Positions 11,270-21,589 of a stretch of DNA of 64,000 bases are shown piece after piece. The notes under the pieces were generated by a model. The model was not told where the DNA came from. It worked only from the letters and a program-made list of their open reading frames with translations, and made no database searches. Position 1 is the first letter of the stretch. The number at the start of each line of letters is the position of its first letter. The translations under genes were made by a program, and so were the position numbers. This stretch comes from Muscardinus avellanarius (lineage: Eukaryota > Chordata > Mammalia > Rodentia > Gliridae): the NCBI GenBank assembly GCA_963383645.1, contig OY726569.1, positions 28,085,070-28,149,069 on the forward strand. Reading direction: 5' to 3'.

Positions 11270-11770
11270 CAATTCATAATGGAATGAAAAGATAGCAGCT
11301 TATTCATATGATAGAGCTATGCAGCTGTTACAAAAAAGGAGTGGTTATACATGTAGAGGAATGTGAAAAATAAAATGCTGATTATAAAAAGAAAATGTCA
11401 GAATGATAAATGCTGTCTGCCACCATTAATGAGAAAACTCAAAACACAAGCACGGCACATAATATATTGTTTTGTGATACATATCTTTAAGAATTGAAAT
11501 TTTAAAAGACATGCATGGAATCTTCCCAGAAGTTGTTACTACTTTGGAAAGAGATGACTACTTTTGTTTTGTCTGATATGTTAGAGGTAAAAAGAGAGAA
11601 GGGCAGCGAGAAAAGAAAGTGAGGGCATGGCACAGGGGGAGAAGGAGAGATCTGTAGAAAATAACAAAATTAAAGACATATTTATTCCCATTGCTGGGTG
11701 CATAGATGTCTACTATTCTTTTTTGTACTTGTCCGTGTGAAAATTATGTCATAAATTTTAAATTTTTAAA
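11270..11770 (+). mobile_element. Probable old L1 3' fragment
   Basis: Blocks such as GAGCTATGCAGCTGTTACAA followed by an AT-rich stretch resemble the end of L1 ORF2 and its 3' UTR in an old subfamily. Highly decayed. Confidence 0.4.
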
Positions 11771-12018
11771 TTTATAGCAACAAGCTCAGTTTTTACATTC
11801 CTACCAGTCCACAGCCATTATTATGTACAGCTTTACCAGGTATATTCCCCATAGCAATGTAACTGCCATTAAAAATTCCATTAAAAATCATTTCTTTTGA
11901 ATAAAAGAGTGTTCCATCTCAAGTAAACGACCCAGAGACCCCTTCCCCAGTAGATAATACATAGTTTTTCAGTACACAAAAAGAGAAAGTGAAAAAAAGA
12001 AATCAAATCTGCTGGCCT

Positions 12019-12233
12019 AGCCGGGCGTGGTGGCGCACGCTTGTAATCCCTGCGCTTGGGAGGCGGAGACAGGAGGATCGCACAGGTTCAAAGCCAGCCA
12101 CGCTGGCTTAAGAGACTCTGTTTCTAAGTAAAAAAGTATAAAATAGGTCTGGGAGTGTAGAGTGTAGCCTGGTGGTAGAAGGGTTTCCAGGAATCCCAGT
12201 ACCACCAAAAAAAAAAAAAAAAAAAAAAATGAA
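12019..12233 (+). mobile_element. B1-ID composite SINE with target duplication
   Basis: Starts at AGCCGGGCGTGGTGGCGCAC and ends in about 23 A. The 15-bp direct repeat caaatctgctggcct is at 12004-12018 and 12234-12248. A young copy with little decay. Confidence 0.95.
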
Positions 12234-12249
12234 CAAATCTGCTGGCCTT

Positions 12250-13040
12250 CAGCAATGGGGTGTATACCTACAAAGATGTCAGGAGATTAACTCCTGATGT
12301 TTCAAAATCTGCTTTAATTCCTTTCACAGTAGTTTATAAAGTTGGTTAAGAAATTTTGAATAGTATTTATATCTGTTTGGAGTAGGTTTTATAGGACTAA
12401 AATACACTAGACTACAACACAACACAGTGCAATACACACCCAGGTTGGACTTCATGGCCAGCACCAGAGCAGAGGCATCGGCAGGGATGTAAGCACAGGG
12501 AGAGCTGGGAAGAGCCGGGAAGCTCAGAAGAAATTCTGTGCCTTCGTATGGTCGTGTGAGTTCGGGAATTTTATAAAGAAATCAGGGAGACTTTGAAGAG
12601 AGACTACCATAGAATATCTTAAGTATTCCCATGTGGGCTTCTTTATGGGGGCAAACAAAAATAAATTTTTGGAGTTGAAGAGTTTGATACAAACTCCTTC
12701 ACTGGATGAATTTTCAACATAAAATTAAAGAGAATTCTCATTCATTCAATATTCAAAGAGGAACATATTTTTGCTTTGGACATCCATATTGTCAATGGTT
12801 TTGAATGTTTTCACAGATTAAAAAGAAAGCATTTTGAGAGAGGTTTTGACTTTCCAAAACATATAACAAGAATTACAGAATTTCTCCAAACAATACACCT
12901 GCCCTCATGGCAGCAACATGGCTAAATGTGGGAATCGGTGATGCTCCCACCCCAGGATGTAATCAAGCTAAGCACAGGATAACATTATAAGTAATGTGAT
13001 TTCACTGTTGCCGCTTCACTGCCAAACACAACCAGAATGA
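12250..13040. other. Intergenic sequence, no gene seen
   Basis: A CACAGTG near 12423 has no V exon before it and no nonamer. No other feature recognised. Confidence 0.5.
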
Positions 13041-13044
13041 CTTC

Positions 13045-13315
13045 AAAATGTTCCACGTCATTAGCAATCAGGGAAATGCAAACCAGAACTACACTGAGAT
13101 CCATCTAACCCCAGTTAGAATGGCCATCATCAAGAATACAAGCAATAACAAAAGGCTGGCAAAGATGTGAGAAAATAGGAACTCGTACTCACTGTTGATG
13201 GGATTGCAAATTAGTACAGAGGCTACTACCGGAAATCAATTTGGAGGTTGCTCAGAAGAATGGAACTACCATATGACCCAGCGATGATACCACTGCTGGG
13301 TTGCCTTTTCAAACG
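13045..13315 (+). mobile_element. L1 ORF2 fragment (C-terminal part)
   Basis: Matches the internal L1 stretch also seen at 61.68-61.92 kb (CATTAGCAATCAGGGAAATG, then TGGGATTGCAAATTAGT). No 3' UTR or tail is attached, and the frame is broken. Confidence 0.8.
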
Positions 13316-13319
13316 ATCT

Positions 13320-14480
13320 CAGAAGGCTGTTGGATCCCAATTGTCAGAGCAGATGTTTCGAGGCTGTGGAGGGACAAATTCCCATGCTGCAAGGTGGACC
13401 TGAGGGGTGGAGGTGAGGATTTCTGGTTTGTCTCTGGGGATCCAAGAACATGTTCCACCTGAGGATCAGATCAGAGACAAGAGAACAATGAGAACCTGAA
13501 GGAGTATTTCCAGTCACAACCAGAATTCATAATACTTTGTTTCAGATAAGACCCTTAGATCTTGTCACAGATTTATTTACTAAGCTTGGAAGCTTTCAAT
13601 GATCAATTTCCTTTCAAAATTTGCTTCAATTTTAGGCTTCATTCTTTACCGTAAATTATTATCTGTCAGTTAAATCTCCAGGAAGGACAAAACAATGATA
13701 AGAATGGGACAAATTTTCCAACTGAGATGTCACAGCACAACTACACATGACACACCCAAAAACCAGATTTCAGAGGAGGCTGCTACCTGCTGTGGGAGGG
13801 CCTGCGCCTGTGCTGTCAGGAGACAAGGTGGGCAGTTTTATCGAGAGGGAAATCCTGTCCTTATGCTGTTCCCCACGCTGTTTGGGCACAAATACTATAA
13901 AATTGCAAAACAGGACATCAGCACTCAGAGGAGAGAGGGAGCAGGGCAGTAGATGGCACATATTCAGAAACTCTTCCCTGCGCCACTCATTGGTCTATTG
14001 TCAAAAACAAGAGCTCTTTTGGAGACCTTGTTTTTACTTTCTTTACTAGTCGTCTATTTGCATGATTACTTTATACTAATTCATCTGTTAAAACAATGGC
14101 AACTCTATTCCACAGTAAAAAAATTACAAGGGGAACCCATGATTCATAATAAACTCTTTTTTTTGGATGGGCTCCCAAAATTATTACAGTGAGTATCATG
14201 AATGTTATATCGATTCATTTAGTTAGTTCTCCTGAGCTCCAACCCTCAATGCTAATGGCTTTTCTTCTGCCCTATTTTTAGATCCTGCCCAACTTTATTA
14301 TCCAGGACAGACCAGTAAAGTTTTGTGGTGAGCCAAGCTTTCCTCACCTGTTCTTGCTTACCATGTGCTCCAAGAACCTAAGAAACCCCACTTCCTGGGG
14401 AAGTCGCGTAAGAACAGGAAGCACAAATACATGCTGCCAGGCACTAAGAAACTGAATTCTAAGCCCAAGGCAGAAAACAG
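13320..14480. other. Upstream region of TRDV1, no gene seen
   Basis: Short open frames here have no family resemblance. A CACAGCA at 13731 is followed by CCAAAAACC, but only 18 bp away and with no V exon in front. The part nearest 14480 presumably holds the TRDV1 promoter, but no decisive element is visible. Confidence 0.45.
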
Positions 14481-14500
14481 CCATGTCTGTGCAGAGGGAT

Positions 14501-15045
14501 ATGAGCCACGCGTCACGCTCCAGCCTGCTATGGGGACTGGTGGCCTTCGCCTGCTTTGGTAGGATGTTTTAAACAGTAAAGGACATAGGGAAGAGCGGAC
14601 AGCACACAGGCACACGGTGCTTCACGTGGACTCAGGAGGAGGGGGCGGAAGGAAAGCAAGCAAACTCTGACTTCAGTGTGGTTCGGTTTGGGTTCTAGAT
14701 TAGTCTAAGCTCAGAGGATTAGCTGTGTTTTCTGTTTGTTCCCACAGGATCCAGCGTTGCCCCGAAAGTGACTCAAGTCCAGCCAGCCACATCCAGGCAT
14801 GAAGGAGAAGCGGTCACCCTGGACTGTTCATACCAAACAAATGAGAAAGCATACCATATTTTTTGGTACAAGCAGCTTCCCAGTGGGGAGATCATTTTCG
14901 TTATTCATCAGACTTCTTCTGGGCAGAATGTAAGAAATGGCCGCTATTCTGTCCAATTGCAAGAAGCAGCTAAATCCATCAGCCTCACCATTTCACCTTT
15001 ACAGCTGGCGGATTCAGCAAAGTATCTCTGTGTTCTACGGGAACT
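14501..15045 (+). CDS. TRDV1: T-cell receptor delta variable gene, TRDV1-like
   Basis: Germline V gene for TCR delta of gamma-delta T cells, embedded among TRAV genes as in other mammals. Leader exon 14501-14558 encodes [19 protein letters not shown]. An in-frame ATG at 14483 would add six residues, but the inner start gives the more usual leader length. A 189-bp intron (GT 14559, AG 14746-14747) precedes V exon 14748-15045. The exon begins [10 protein letters not shown] and carries the first Cys (TLDCSY), the Trp in [11 protein letters not shown], a GRYSV strand and the second Cys in [13 protein letters not shown]. The FWYKQLPS and AAKS stretches match TRDV1 and its TRAV14/19/38 relatives, and the position after TRAV23 favours TRDV1. 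No stops. Looks functional. Confidence 0.92.
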
Positions 15046-15084
15046 CACAGTGTTTGAATTGATGCTAAAAGCTGAACAAAAACC
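15046..15084 (+). promoter_or_regulatory. Recombination signal sequence (23-RSS) of TRDV1
   Basis: CACAGTG at 15046-15052, a 23-bp spacer, and ACAAAAACC at 15076-15084. Both elements are exact consensus, making this the strongest RSS in the window. Confidence 0.97.
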
Positions 15085-15865
15085 CAGAAGCTCCACAGAA
15101 AATGGGCCCCTGCCACCAGAGCCTCGCTGAGATGCACCTGCAGAACCTAGACAAGAAGGGAGCGACTGTGGTGCTCAACCTGTGGTCTGGGCCAGAAGAT
15201 TTCATTCTCAGTAAAACCACCTTCTGTCTCCTTTGAAAACAGGTGTTTGGAAACTTTCTTCTCATTCATTTTTAGTCTTCGATTTTTATTTAAAATAGAT
15301 CACACATAGCATGTTACGTTCTGTAAAGCTGAAATAATACGCCCCACGATACTTGAATGTGGTAGTTTCACTTAAGGATGCTGGCGGCACAAATATGGGC
15401 CTCATTATTTGCAACTGCCGTGAAAATTATTTTCTTAGACCACTCTCCACGGGCTTTGTGTCAGGTACCATCAAAGGAGCAAAACCACCATGAATGAAAT
15501 GGAATGAGGGATTAATTATTAGGAGTAGACTACACCATTTCTGGAGTTGATTGGGAGTCTATGGAAAGGTGTTTCTCCTGCCTGAATTTCCTGAAGGTGA
15601 GTTAACATTCAGAAAGAAAAGCTGAATGTGGAAAAGCACATGGGTAAACCACGACTCAGGAGGACATGGTGAGTCTAATGAGGACAGCTGCACTTACAAG
15701 AAGGCGTGCCCCGTAACCTCCCTCAGCCTCACTTGGTGGATGACCTTCAGAAGAAGCAGAGTTGTTTGCCCTCTTGCCACGTGAGTATGTGGCTCAAGAT
15801 GAAGCTGAGGGACGAGGTGTGGTGGGCGGTGCCAGGGTTGTGAGTTAACAATGAAATGTGTTGGC

Positions 15866-15950
15866 AGGCTGCGGCACAGCTCAGTGATGCAGCACTTGCT
15901 TAGCATGCTTAAGGCCCTGGCTTTGATCCCCAACATTAAAAAACACTAAG
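15866..15950 (+). mobile_element. ID element (tRNA-derived SINE)
   Basis: Free ID unit: CACAGCTCAGTGATGCAGCA resembles a tRNA A box, GGCTTTGATCCCCAACATTA a B box, followed by a short A-rich tail. Confidence 0.75.
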
Positions 15951-16038
15951 CCAGCAGATTAGCAAAGACATATGTGAACTCCCCTCATGTCTGGAGCCCT
16001 TCCCATACCACACTATATCATATGGCTGGGAACTCCTT

Positions 16039-16240
16039 ATGAGTGTTTAAAGTGATATTAAAAATGGAAGGAAAACCTGGGAGCTCCGGTAGACCAACCC
16101 CCTTGCTGCAGAAACCTGCTGAGCTGTACCTGCAGATCCTAGACAAGAAGGAAGCAGCTATCAGCAACTCTCATTGCTTGATCTCTGGTCTGATGGCTGC
16201 TGCATCACACTCACCTTTGAAAACTTGCACGATTTATCTC
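16039..16240 (+). pseudogene. Decayed duplicate of the TRDV1 RSS and 3' flank
   Basis: Aligns with the sequence just downstream of TRDV1. There is a heptamer-like ATGAGTG (16039-16045), exactly 23 bp, then AGGAAAACC (16069-16077) where TRDV1 has CACAGTG, 23 bp and ACAAAAACC. The flank continues in parallel: gagctcc, then ACCTGCAGATCCTAGACAAG against ACCTGCAGAACCTAGACAAG at 15138-15157, and CCTTTGAAAAC at the end. Upstream, GGGAACTC matches the TRDV1 V-exon end, but I could not trace the V exon further back. I infer a tandem duplication of a TRDV1-like gene, about 1 kb apart, whose V exon has been lost. Confidence 0.72.
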
Positions 16241-16403
16241 ACATTCAATTCAAACAGAAAAATACAGTGAAGCAAATTTGCAAATTTGGGGAAATATGTC
16301 CAGATAGTTGAGACAATGCAAAGCTATCACAGTGCCCTATTGTCAACTTGGCATCCATACACACTTCCCTCAACACCACTTAATCTTCAAATAAAAGCAA
16401 TAG

Positions 16404-16590
16404 CGTGTCCAGCAAGGTGGCACACACCTGTAATCCCAGATACTTGGAAGGCTGTGGAGGAGGATCAAAGTTCAAGGCCAGTCAAGGCAACATAGAGAGA
16501 TTCTGTCTCAAAAAAATTTTTTTAATTGGCGGGCGGGGATATAGCTCAGTAATAGAGACTCCCTGAGTTCAATCCCCAGGACAAAAGAAA
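16404..16590 (+). mobile_element. Diverged B1-ID composite SINE
   Basis: GGCACACACCTGTAATCCCA in the B1 half, ATATAGCTCAGTAATAGAGA and a TTCAATCCCCAGGAC box in the ID half. Confidence 0.8.
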
Positions 16591-16599
16591 TATTGTGCT

Positions 16600-17335
16600 T
16601 CTTGATATTATGATGCAACTATTCATCATTCAAACACAAGTATATTAACTCTCTCTCCCAAAGAGGATACAATGTTCATTTATCCATCTATGGGTGATAC
16701 TCATTACTTTTCTGGCTGATTCACACTCTACCATTAATGTCCTGCAAGTTAACTACTAAGACATAATGATACACATGATTAACTTTCATTAGCACATTTT
16801 ATGTTATTACAGGCATGAGTTAGGCAAACAGTGGTTAATAGATACATAAATATACTCATATCAAAATGGAAGAAATGTCATAACTGCTATAGCCCTTGTT
16901 TTTTATGGGTAGTCACATGATTGCAGCTGGTTTTGATAACTAGCATTTTCATTAAACCTCCCTTCTCAGTTTGAAGCCAGTGCTGCCACTAATTCCACCC
17001 TGGATTTTCTCTAAGAGCAGTGCTGTATGGAATGTCATAGCACTGGATTTGCAGTCCACTACTCTAGGTTTAACAGAAGCATTGGCAGCATGGAAAGAAA
17101 ATTCATATTCTGTTATCCATTCAAGTACAAAAATAAAAAAGAAACCCCAAACCAAAAACAAAATACATGAACCAACACCCAGAGAAAGAGGATACCCTGT
17201 GTTCTGAGAAATGTCGTTAAGAACGATGTCTGACTTTTCTGTCATCAGAAGCAGTGAAAGTCAGTGAAGAAAACATATTTTAAAGCACTTAAAAAAACCA
17301 AACAAATAAAAATTTCAAGCTAACATCCTATAAAA
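16600..17335. other. Intergenic sequence, no gene seen
   Basis: AT-rich. Short open frames on both strands near 16.97-17.25 kb lack family resemblance and overlap each other. Confidence 0.45.
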
Positions 17336-17339
17336 ATGA

Positions 17340-17610
17340 AATATGGTTTTTATGGTCTTTGTGAAAAATCATTATTAAGAATGTTGAAAGTCAATGCAAA
17401 GACTGAAAAACCATATTTGCAATGCATATTTCTGAAAAAGGACCCAAATGTGCAATGCATAAAAAGCTCACACAAATCAATAAGAAAAAAACAATAAAAA
17501 TGGCAAAAATGTAGTTGTCTCAGAAATATGATATCCAATAGCTAGTAAGCATACAAAAGGCATTTAATAGCATTACTCATTAGAAAAAATAAAAATGAAA
17601 CTGTTTGAGA
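17340..17610 (+). mobile_element. Probable old L1 ORF2 fragment
   Basis: A-rich text with blocks such as CATACAAAAGGCATTTAATA followed by GCATTACTCATTAGAAAAAA, resembling the L1 ORF2 C-terminal region. Strongly decayed. Confidence 0.45.
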
Positions 17611-18134
17611 GACTTCTTAATGTCTTTTTAGCACCCTGAGTGTGTTTATGTGGTCAGGCAGAGAGGGTGGGGGAACTAAATGGTTGGGTAAGTTCTCTAG
17701 ATTCTTACATCATTGAATCCATATGAAGAGAAGAAAAAGCAGCGACAGGCCACAGACCTGGACATGGAAGGAAAGGGAGGCTTTACTAAGAAAACACATT
17801 GTATTACACATTTCAGAATCGTTATCCAATTTCCACATCAAACCGCTACTATATAGGTTTTATTATTCTACCTTCCATGTTTGGGAAGTGAGACATTCCC
17901 TTCCCTAATTTTAAAGAGCAAACAAACTTGTATTGCCAGCCAGGGTGTAGCACCTGAGAGGCTCTTAATGAGCAGGATTTTGATTAAAGAGAAGAAATGG
18001 CCCAAAAGCAGAGTGGCTGAATGTCTCAGTGATAGTGACATTATTGGATTTCACAGAGAACTGGAGAAAAAGATATCCAACCTAGCTACAAATTGCTCAA
18101 CAGATTTAAAAAAAAAAATCAACAGATCAAAAAA

Positions 18135-18340
18135 TCAGCCAGGCACTGTGGCCATGCCTAGTATCCTAGTATACGGGAGGCTAAGACAGGAGGATTGCAG
18201 GTTGGAGGCCAGCCTCAGGAACTTAATGGGACCCTCAGCAACTTAGAGAGAAGCTGTTTCAAAACAAAAAATAAAAGGGGCTGGGGGTGTAACTCAGAGG
18301 TAAAGCGCCTCTGGGTTTAATCCCTAGTACCACAAAAGTT
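18135..18340 (+). mobile_element. Diverged B1-ID composite SINE
   Basis: AGCCAGGCACTGTGGCCATG start, GGTGTAACTCAGAGGTAAAG in the ID half, ending near TAATTAATTAATTAA. Confidence 0.8.
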
Positions 18341-18588
18341 AATTAATTAATTAACATTTAATATACCCATCAACTAACCAGTTAGCAATGTGGCATGCCT
18401 CTGGCAGTCTCTTCTACCCTTGTGTTCTGGGAAGGGAAAGATTATTCCTGAAACACTCGAGCACATGTCCCGATCGGCACCTTTGCCCTCTCCTTCTGTG
18501 ACGCGGTCCTCTCAAGTGGCTTCATGGCCACATCATCTCTTCTTTGCCATTCCAACTCCAGCACTCCCCACAGCTCTTGGCCGAAGCA

Positions 18589-18654
18589 CCGCCACCTGGT
18601 GTCCAGATGGAATACTTGGTGGCTTCGCCGCCTCCTCGCTGCCCCCTAGTGTCC
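18589..18654 (-). promoter_or_regulatory. Tandem pair of CTCF-like motifs
   Basis: CCGCCACCTGGTGTCC (18589-18604) and GCTGCCCCCTAGTGTCC (18638-18654) resemble the reverse complement of the CTCF core, both in the same orientation 49 bp apart, in a GC-rich island between TRDV1 and TRAV25. CTCF sites organise V-gene looping in TCR loci. Binding here is inferred from motif only. Confidence 0.5.
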
Positions 18655-19429
18655 ATGGATTGAATCGAGGCGAAGCCCGGAGGCCACGGGACCTGCCTTT
18701 GCTGAACCAAAGCCAGTGAGCTACCCATGGCAGAAACCGCGCCAGAGAAGATTCGGGACGGGCTGGCTTCTGACCTGTGGCCTGCCAGAGGTGACGGTGA
18801 TTGACTCTGAAACGACTACTAGGACAGATGAGAGGATTTGGGTGGAGAGCGGCAGGACACTTTGGAAATAAAGTCGGGCATTTGGGCAGAAGGTGGGAAG
18901 TTTTTCTTCATGTAAAACTGTATCTACTCTTATGCCCGTTTTCATAGAAGTTTGTTTTAGAAGTGGGAGCAAAAGCCACCGATGGAGAAAAATAACCGAT
19001 TGTAGGGAATGCCATTTGGTACCCCATTTCCACATGATTCTTGCCCCCGTTCTCCCAGTGCAGCATCACAATATTTTTGTGTTCTCACTTAATTCTTACT
19101 GGAACTCTTCAAGGCTGGTAACATCTCCCTTTAGGGAATAGTGTGATTTTAATATGGTTTTTCTCCTTCAAAACTCCTGTGGGAATTTAATCTCCACTGG
19201 GAGATATAAAGAGACTGGAAACTTGATCTGGCTTTGGCATTTAGAAGTGGGGCTTTGGGGAGATTCTTAGGATTATCAAAATTCATCAGTGTGGAGCCCC
19301 TGTAACTGAATATTATAAGAAGAGGTGGAGACACACACATGTGCACTCTGTTTTTTTTTACAGTGTGGTCCCCTGTGCACCTCAGGCTTTTTTTCTTTAA
19401 AACGTTCTCAATCTGTGGAATTGTGTTAG

Positions 19430-19605
19430 AAGGCAGTGTAGTAAAGTGACTGAGGCCACAAACTTGGGTTGGATTTCTAGATCTAAGATTCATTGGTTGA
19501 ATTATCTTGGACAGATTGTCTGACAATCTTCATTTTCAATTTCTTCATCCATACAACGCCAATTATAGTATTGGGTAATAAGTACTGTGGTAAGGTATAG
19601 TTTTA
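19430..19605 (+). mobile_element. MIR SINE remnant
   Basis: Layout and blocks fit the MIR core: AGTGACTGAGGCCACAAACT, then TTGGGTTGGATTTCTAG, then a CTTCATTTTCAATTTCTTCA block. Confidence 0.6.
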
Positions 19606-19675
19606 TATGGTCATAAAGACTGTGATAATTTTAACCAAAGTTCTGTGAGATCCTATATTTTTTCCCTAAGTTAAC

Positions 19676-19681
<6 letters not shown>

Positions 19682-19725
<44 letters not shown>

Positions 19726-19914
19726 GGGGGTGGAACCCAGGGGCATTCTACCTCTGAGCTACACCACCTCAGCCCTATTTTTTATTCATTATTTGGAAAC
19801 AGGGTCTCACTGAGTTGCAGAGGGCCTAAGTAGCTGAGGCTGTCTGCGAACCGCGATCCTCCTATATCAGCCTCCCGAATGCTGGGATTACAAGCCTGCA
19901 CCACCATGCCCATC
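19682..19914 (-). mobile_element. B1-ID SINE with (TG)n at its tail and 20-bp target duplication
   Basis: On the + strand it reads (TG)n, reversed ID half, reversed B1 half ending CACCATGCCCATC. The direct repeat ttccctaagttaacttctgt at 19662-19681 and 19915-19934 brackets it, and the (CA)n of the minus strand occupies the tail position. Confidence 0.93.
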
Positions 19915-20224
19915 TTCCCTAAGTTAACTTCTGTTCTCATCTACCTTTTTCTACTGAGTACTCTAAATGTATAGCACTGAAGAATACATCAGATGGAATA
20001 GGAAGCTATTCTATTCAAGCCTTGTTTTAAGGAAGGATTCATATTTGTCTGTTAGATAAGACTTTCCTTTCTAATTATAATCATGTGTGTCCACATTTAC
20101 TGAAATTTCTGCAACCTAATATGTTCCATGAATACAGGTACAAGCACATGGTATAGCATGATTCTCGATAACAACAGAAATGACAAAACAGGACTTTCTG
20201 TTTTCTTCTGATGCTCTGGTTTTA

Positions 20225-20595
20225 AGTCACAGAATGTGTATGTGCATGCGTGCGTGCGTGCATGTGTGTGTGTGTGTGTCTGGGGATTGAACCCAGGGGC
20301 ATTCTACCTCTAAGCTATACCCCTAGCTCTTTTTATTTTTTATTTTGTGTTTGTTTTTTGTTTGTTTGTTTTTTGTTTTGTTTTTTTTGTTTTTGTTTTT
20401 TTTTTTTTTGGTGGTACTGGGGTTCCTGGAAGCCCTTCTACCTCCGGGCTACACTCCCAGACCTATTTTTACATTTTTATTTGGAAACAGGGTCTCCTAA
20501 GCCAGCGCACACGGCTGGCTTCGAACCTGCGCGATCCTCCTGTCTCTGCCTCCCAAGCGCAGGGATTACAAGCGTGCGCCACCATGCCCGGCTCT
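20225..20595 (-). mobile_element. Two nested minus-strand B1-ID SINEs
   Basis: An ID half (about 20278-20345, GAACCCAGGGGCATTCTACC) is broken by T-rich tail sequence and then a complete second element (about 20400-20595, from GGTGGTACTGGGGTTCCTGG to the reversed B1 start). The second appears inserted in the first. Confidence 0.8.
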
Positions 20596-20977
20596 CAGAA
20601 TCTAATCTTAAAAGTTAAATTAAATTATTCTTTCTGGAACATTATCAATATCAGTAAACTCTTTTTTTACTCCATCCTTGACACGCATACCTATCGCCTT
20701 AATTAGAAAGCAACTTTTAAAGGACTGGTTATCAAATGAGCATTTTCCAAGTCCGTCACGGGGGCAGCATCTGTGAAGACAGACTCTCCTCTGAAGTCGC
20801 TGGGTAAAACACTCTGACTTGCTTCCTCAAATTTTAGTCACTTCTTTTCTCTTTCTTTCAGACACACACACAGACTTTTTAAGATAGACCATAGCTCCTT
20901 TTTTTGGATCTCGACGAAGCTTGAAGAGCTTTTCAGAGCAGTCAGACTTCGCAGTCTTCCTCAGGAGGAAGAAGGGG

Positions 20978-21548
20978 ATGCTTCTCTTTACGCCAGTGTG
21001 GCTCTTATGCATGCGCTTGTCACGTGAGTTCAAGATTCATGGCTGCTTTCAGAAACTCTGACATAATCGACCATTATCTGCATTCAGGAAACAAACGTTC
21101 TGTTTCTATTTATTTGAGACACAGAACTCAATGAGAAGGGAAAAGGAAAGGAAGGAGACATGGAAAGAAAGATAAAAAAAACAGGCAAAAAGAAAGAGAG
21201 AGATTAGCCCTTTGGGGACAGGGATCTAATCTCAATTTACCTGATGCCTCCCTTTGTCTTTCTAAACAGAAGTGAATAGACAACAATTAAAGCAAATTCC
21301 TCAATCGTGCACAGAGCGGAAGGAGAGAACTTCATCACTACTGCAATTCCTCGAGCACTTTAAACGGAGTCCAGTGGTATAAGCAGAAGCCTGGGGGAAG
21401 CCCTGTCCTCTCATGATCCTAGTGAAAGGCGGAGAAGTGAAGAAGCAGGAGAGACTGATGATTCAATTTGGAGACAGCAGGAAGGACAGCTCCCTGCACA
21501 TCACAGCCACTCAGAAAACAGATGTGGGAACCTACTTCTGATCAGTGG
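20978..21548 (+). pseudogene. TRAV25: T-cell receptor alpha variable pseudogene, TRAV25
   Basis: Leader 20978-21023 (M-L-L-F-T-P-V-W-L-L-C-M-R-L-S) is open and has a GT donor. A 246-bp intron ends with AG at 21268-21269. The V part starts V-N-R-Q-Q-L-K-Q-I-P-Q. It then needs a frame change to read E-G-E-N-F-I-T-T and [20 protein letters not shown], and another to read [13 protein letters not shown]. The end is [18 protein letters not shown]: the second Cys codon has become TGA at 21539-21541. The framework text is diagnostic of TRAV25. At least two frameshifts and the lost Cys make it non-functional, though the RSS is largely kept. Confidence 0.92.
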
Positions 21549-21587
21549 CACAGGGCTCCCCAGGTACCTGCAGCCTGTCCCCAAACC
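21549..21587 (+). promoter_or_regulatory. Recombination signal sequence of the TRAV25 pseudogene
   Basis: Heptamer CACAGGG (one mismatch, sixth base T to G) at 21549-21555, a 23-bp spacer, nonamer CCCCAAACC at 21579-21587. It may still recombine, unproductively. Confidence 0.85.
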
Positions 21588-21589
21588 TC

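Noticed and set aside
12423..12429. CACAGTG heptamer
   Set aside because: No V exon before it and no nonamer after 12 or 23 bp.
13731..13764. CACAGCA followed by CCAAAAACC
   Set aside because: Spacing is 18 bp rather than 12 or 23, and no V exon precedes it.
20250..20706. Phe/Cys/Val-rich frames
   Set aside because: Translation of T-rich SINE tails and reversed SINE text; the same peptide text recurs at other SINE copies.
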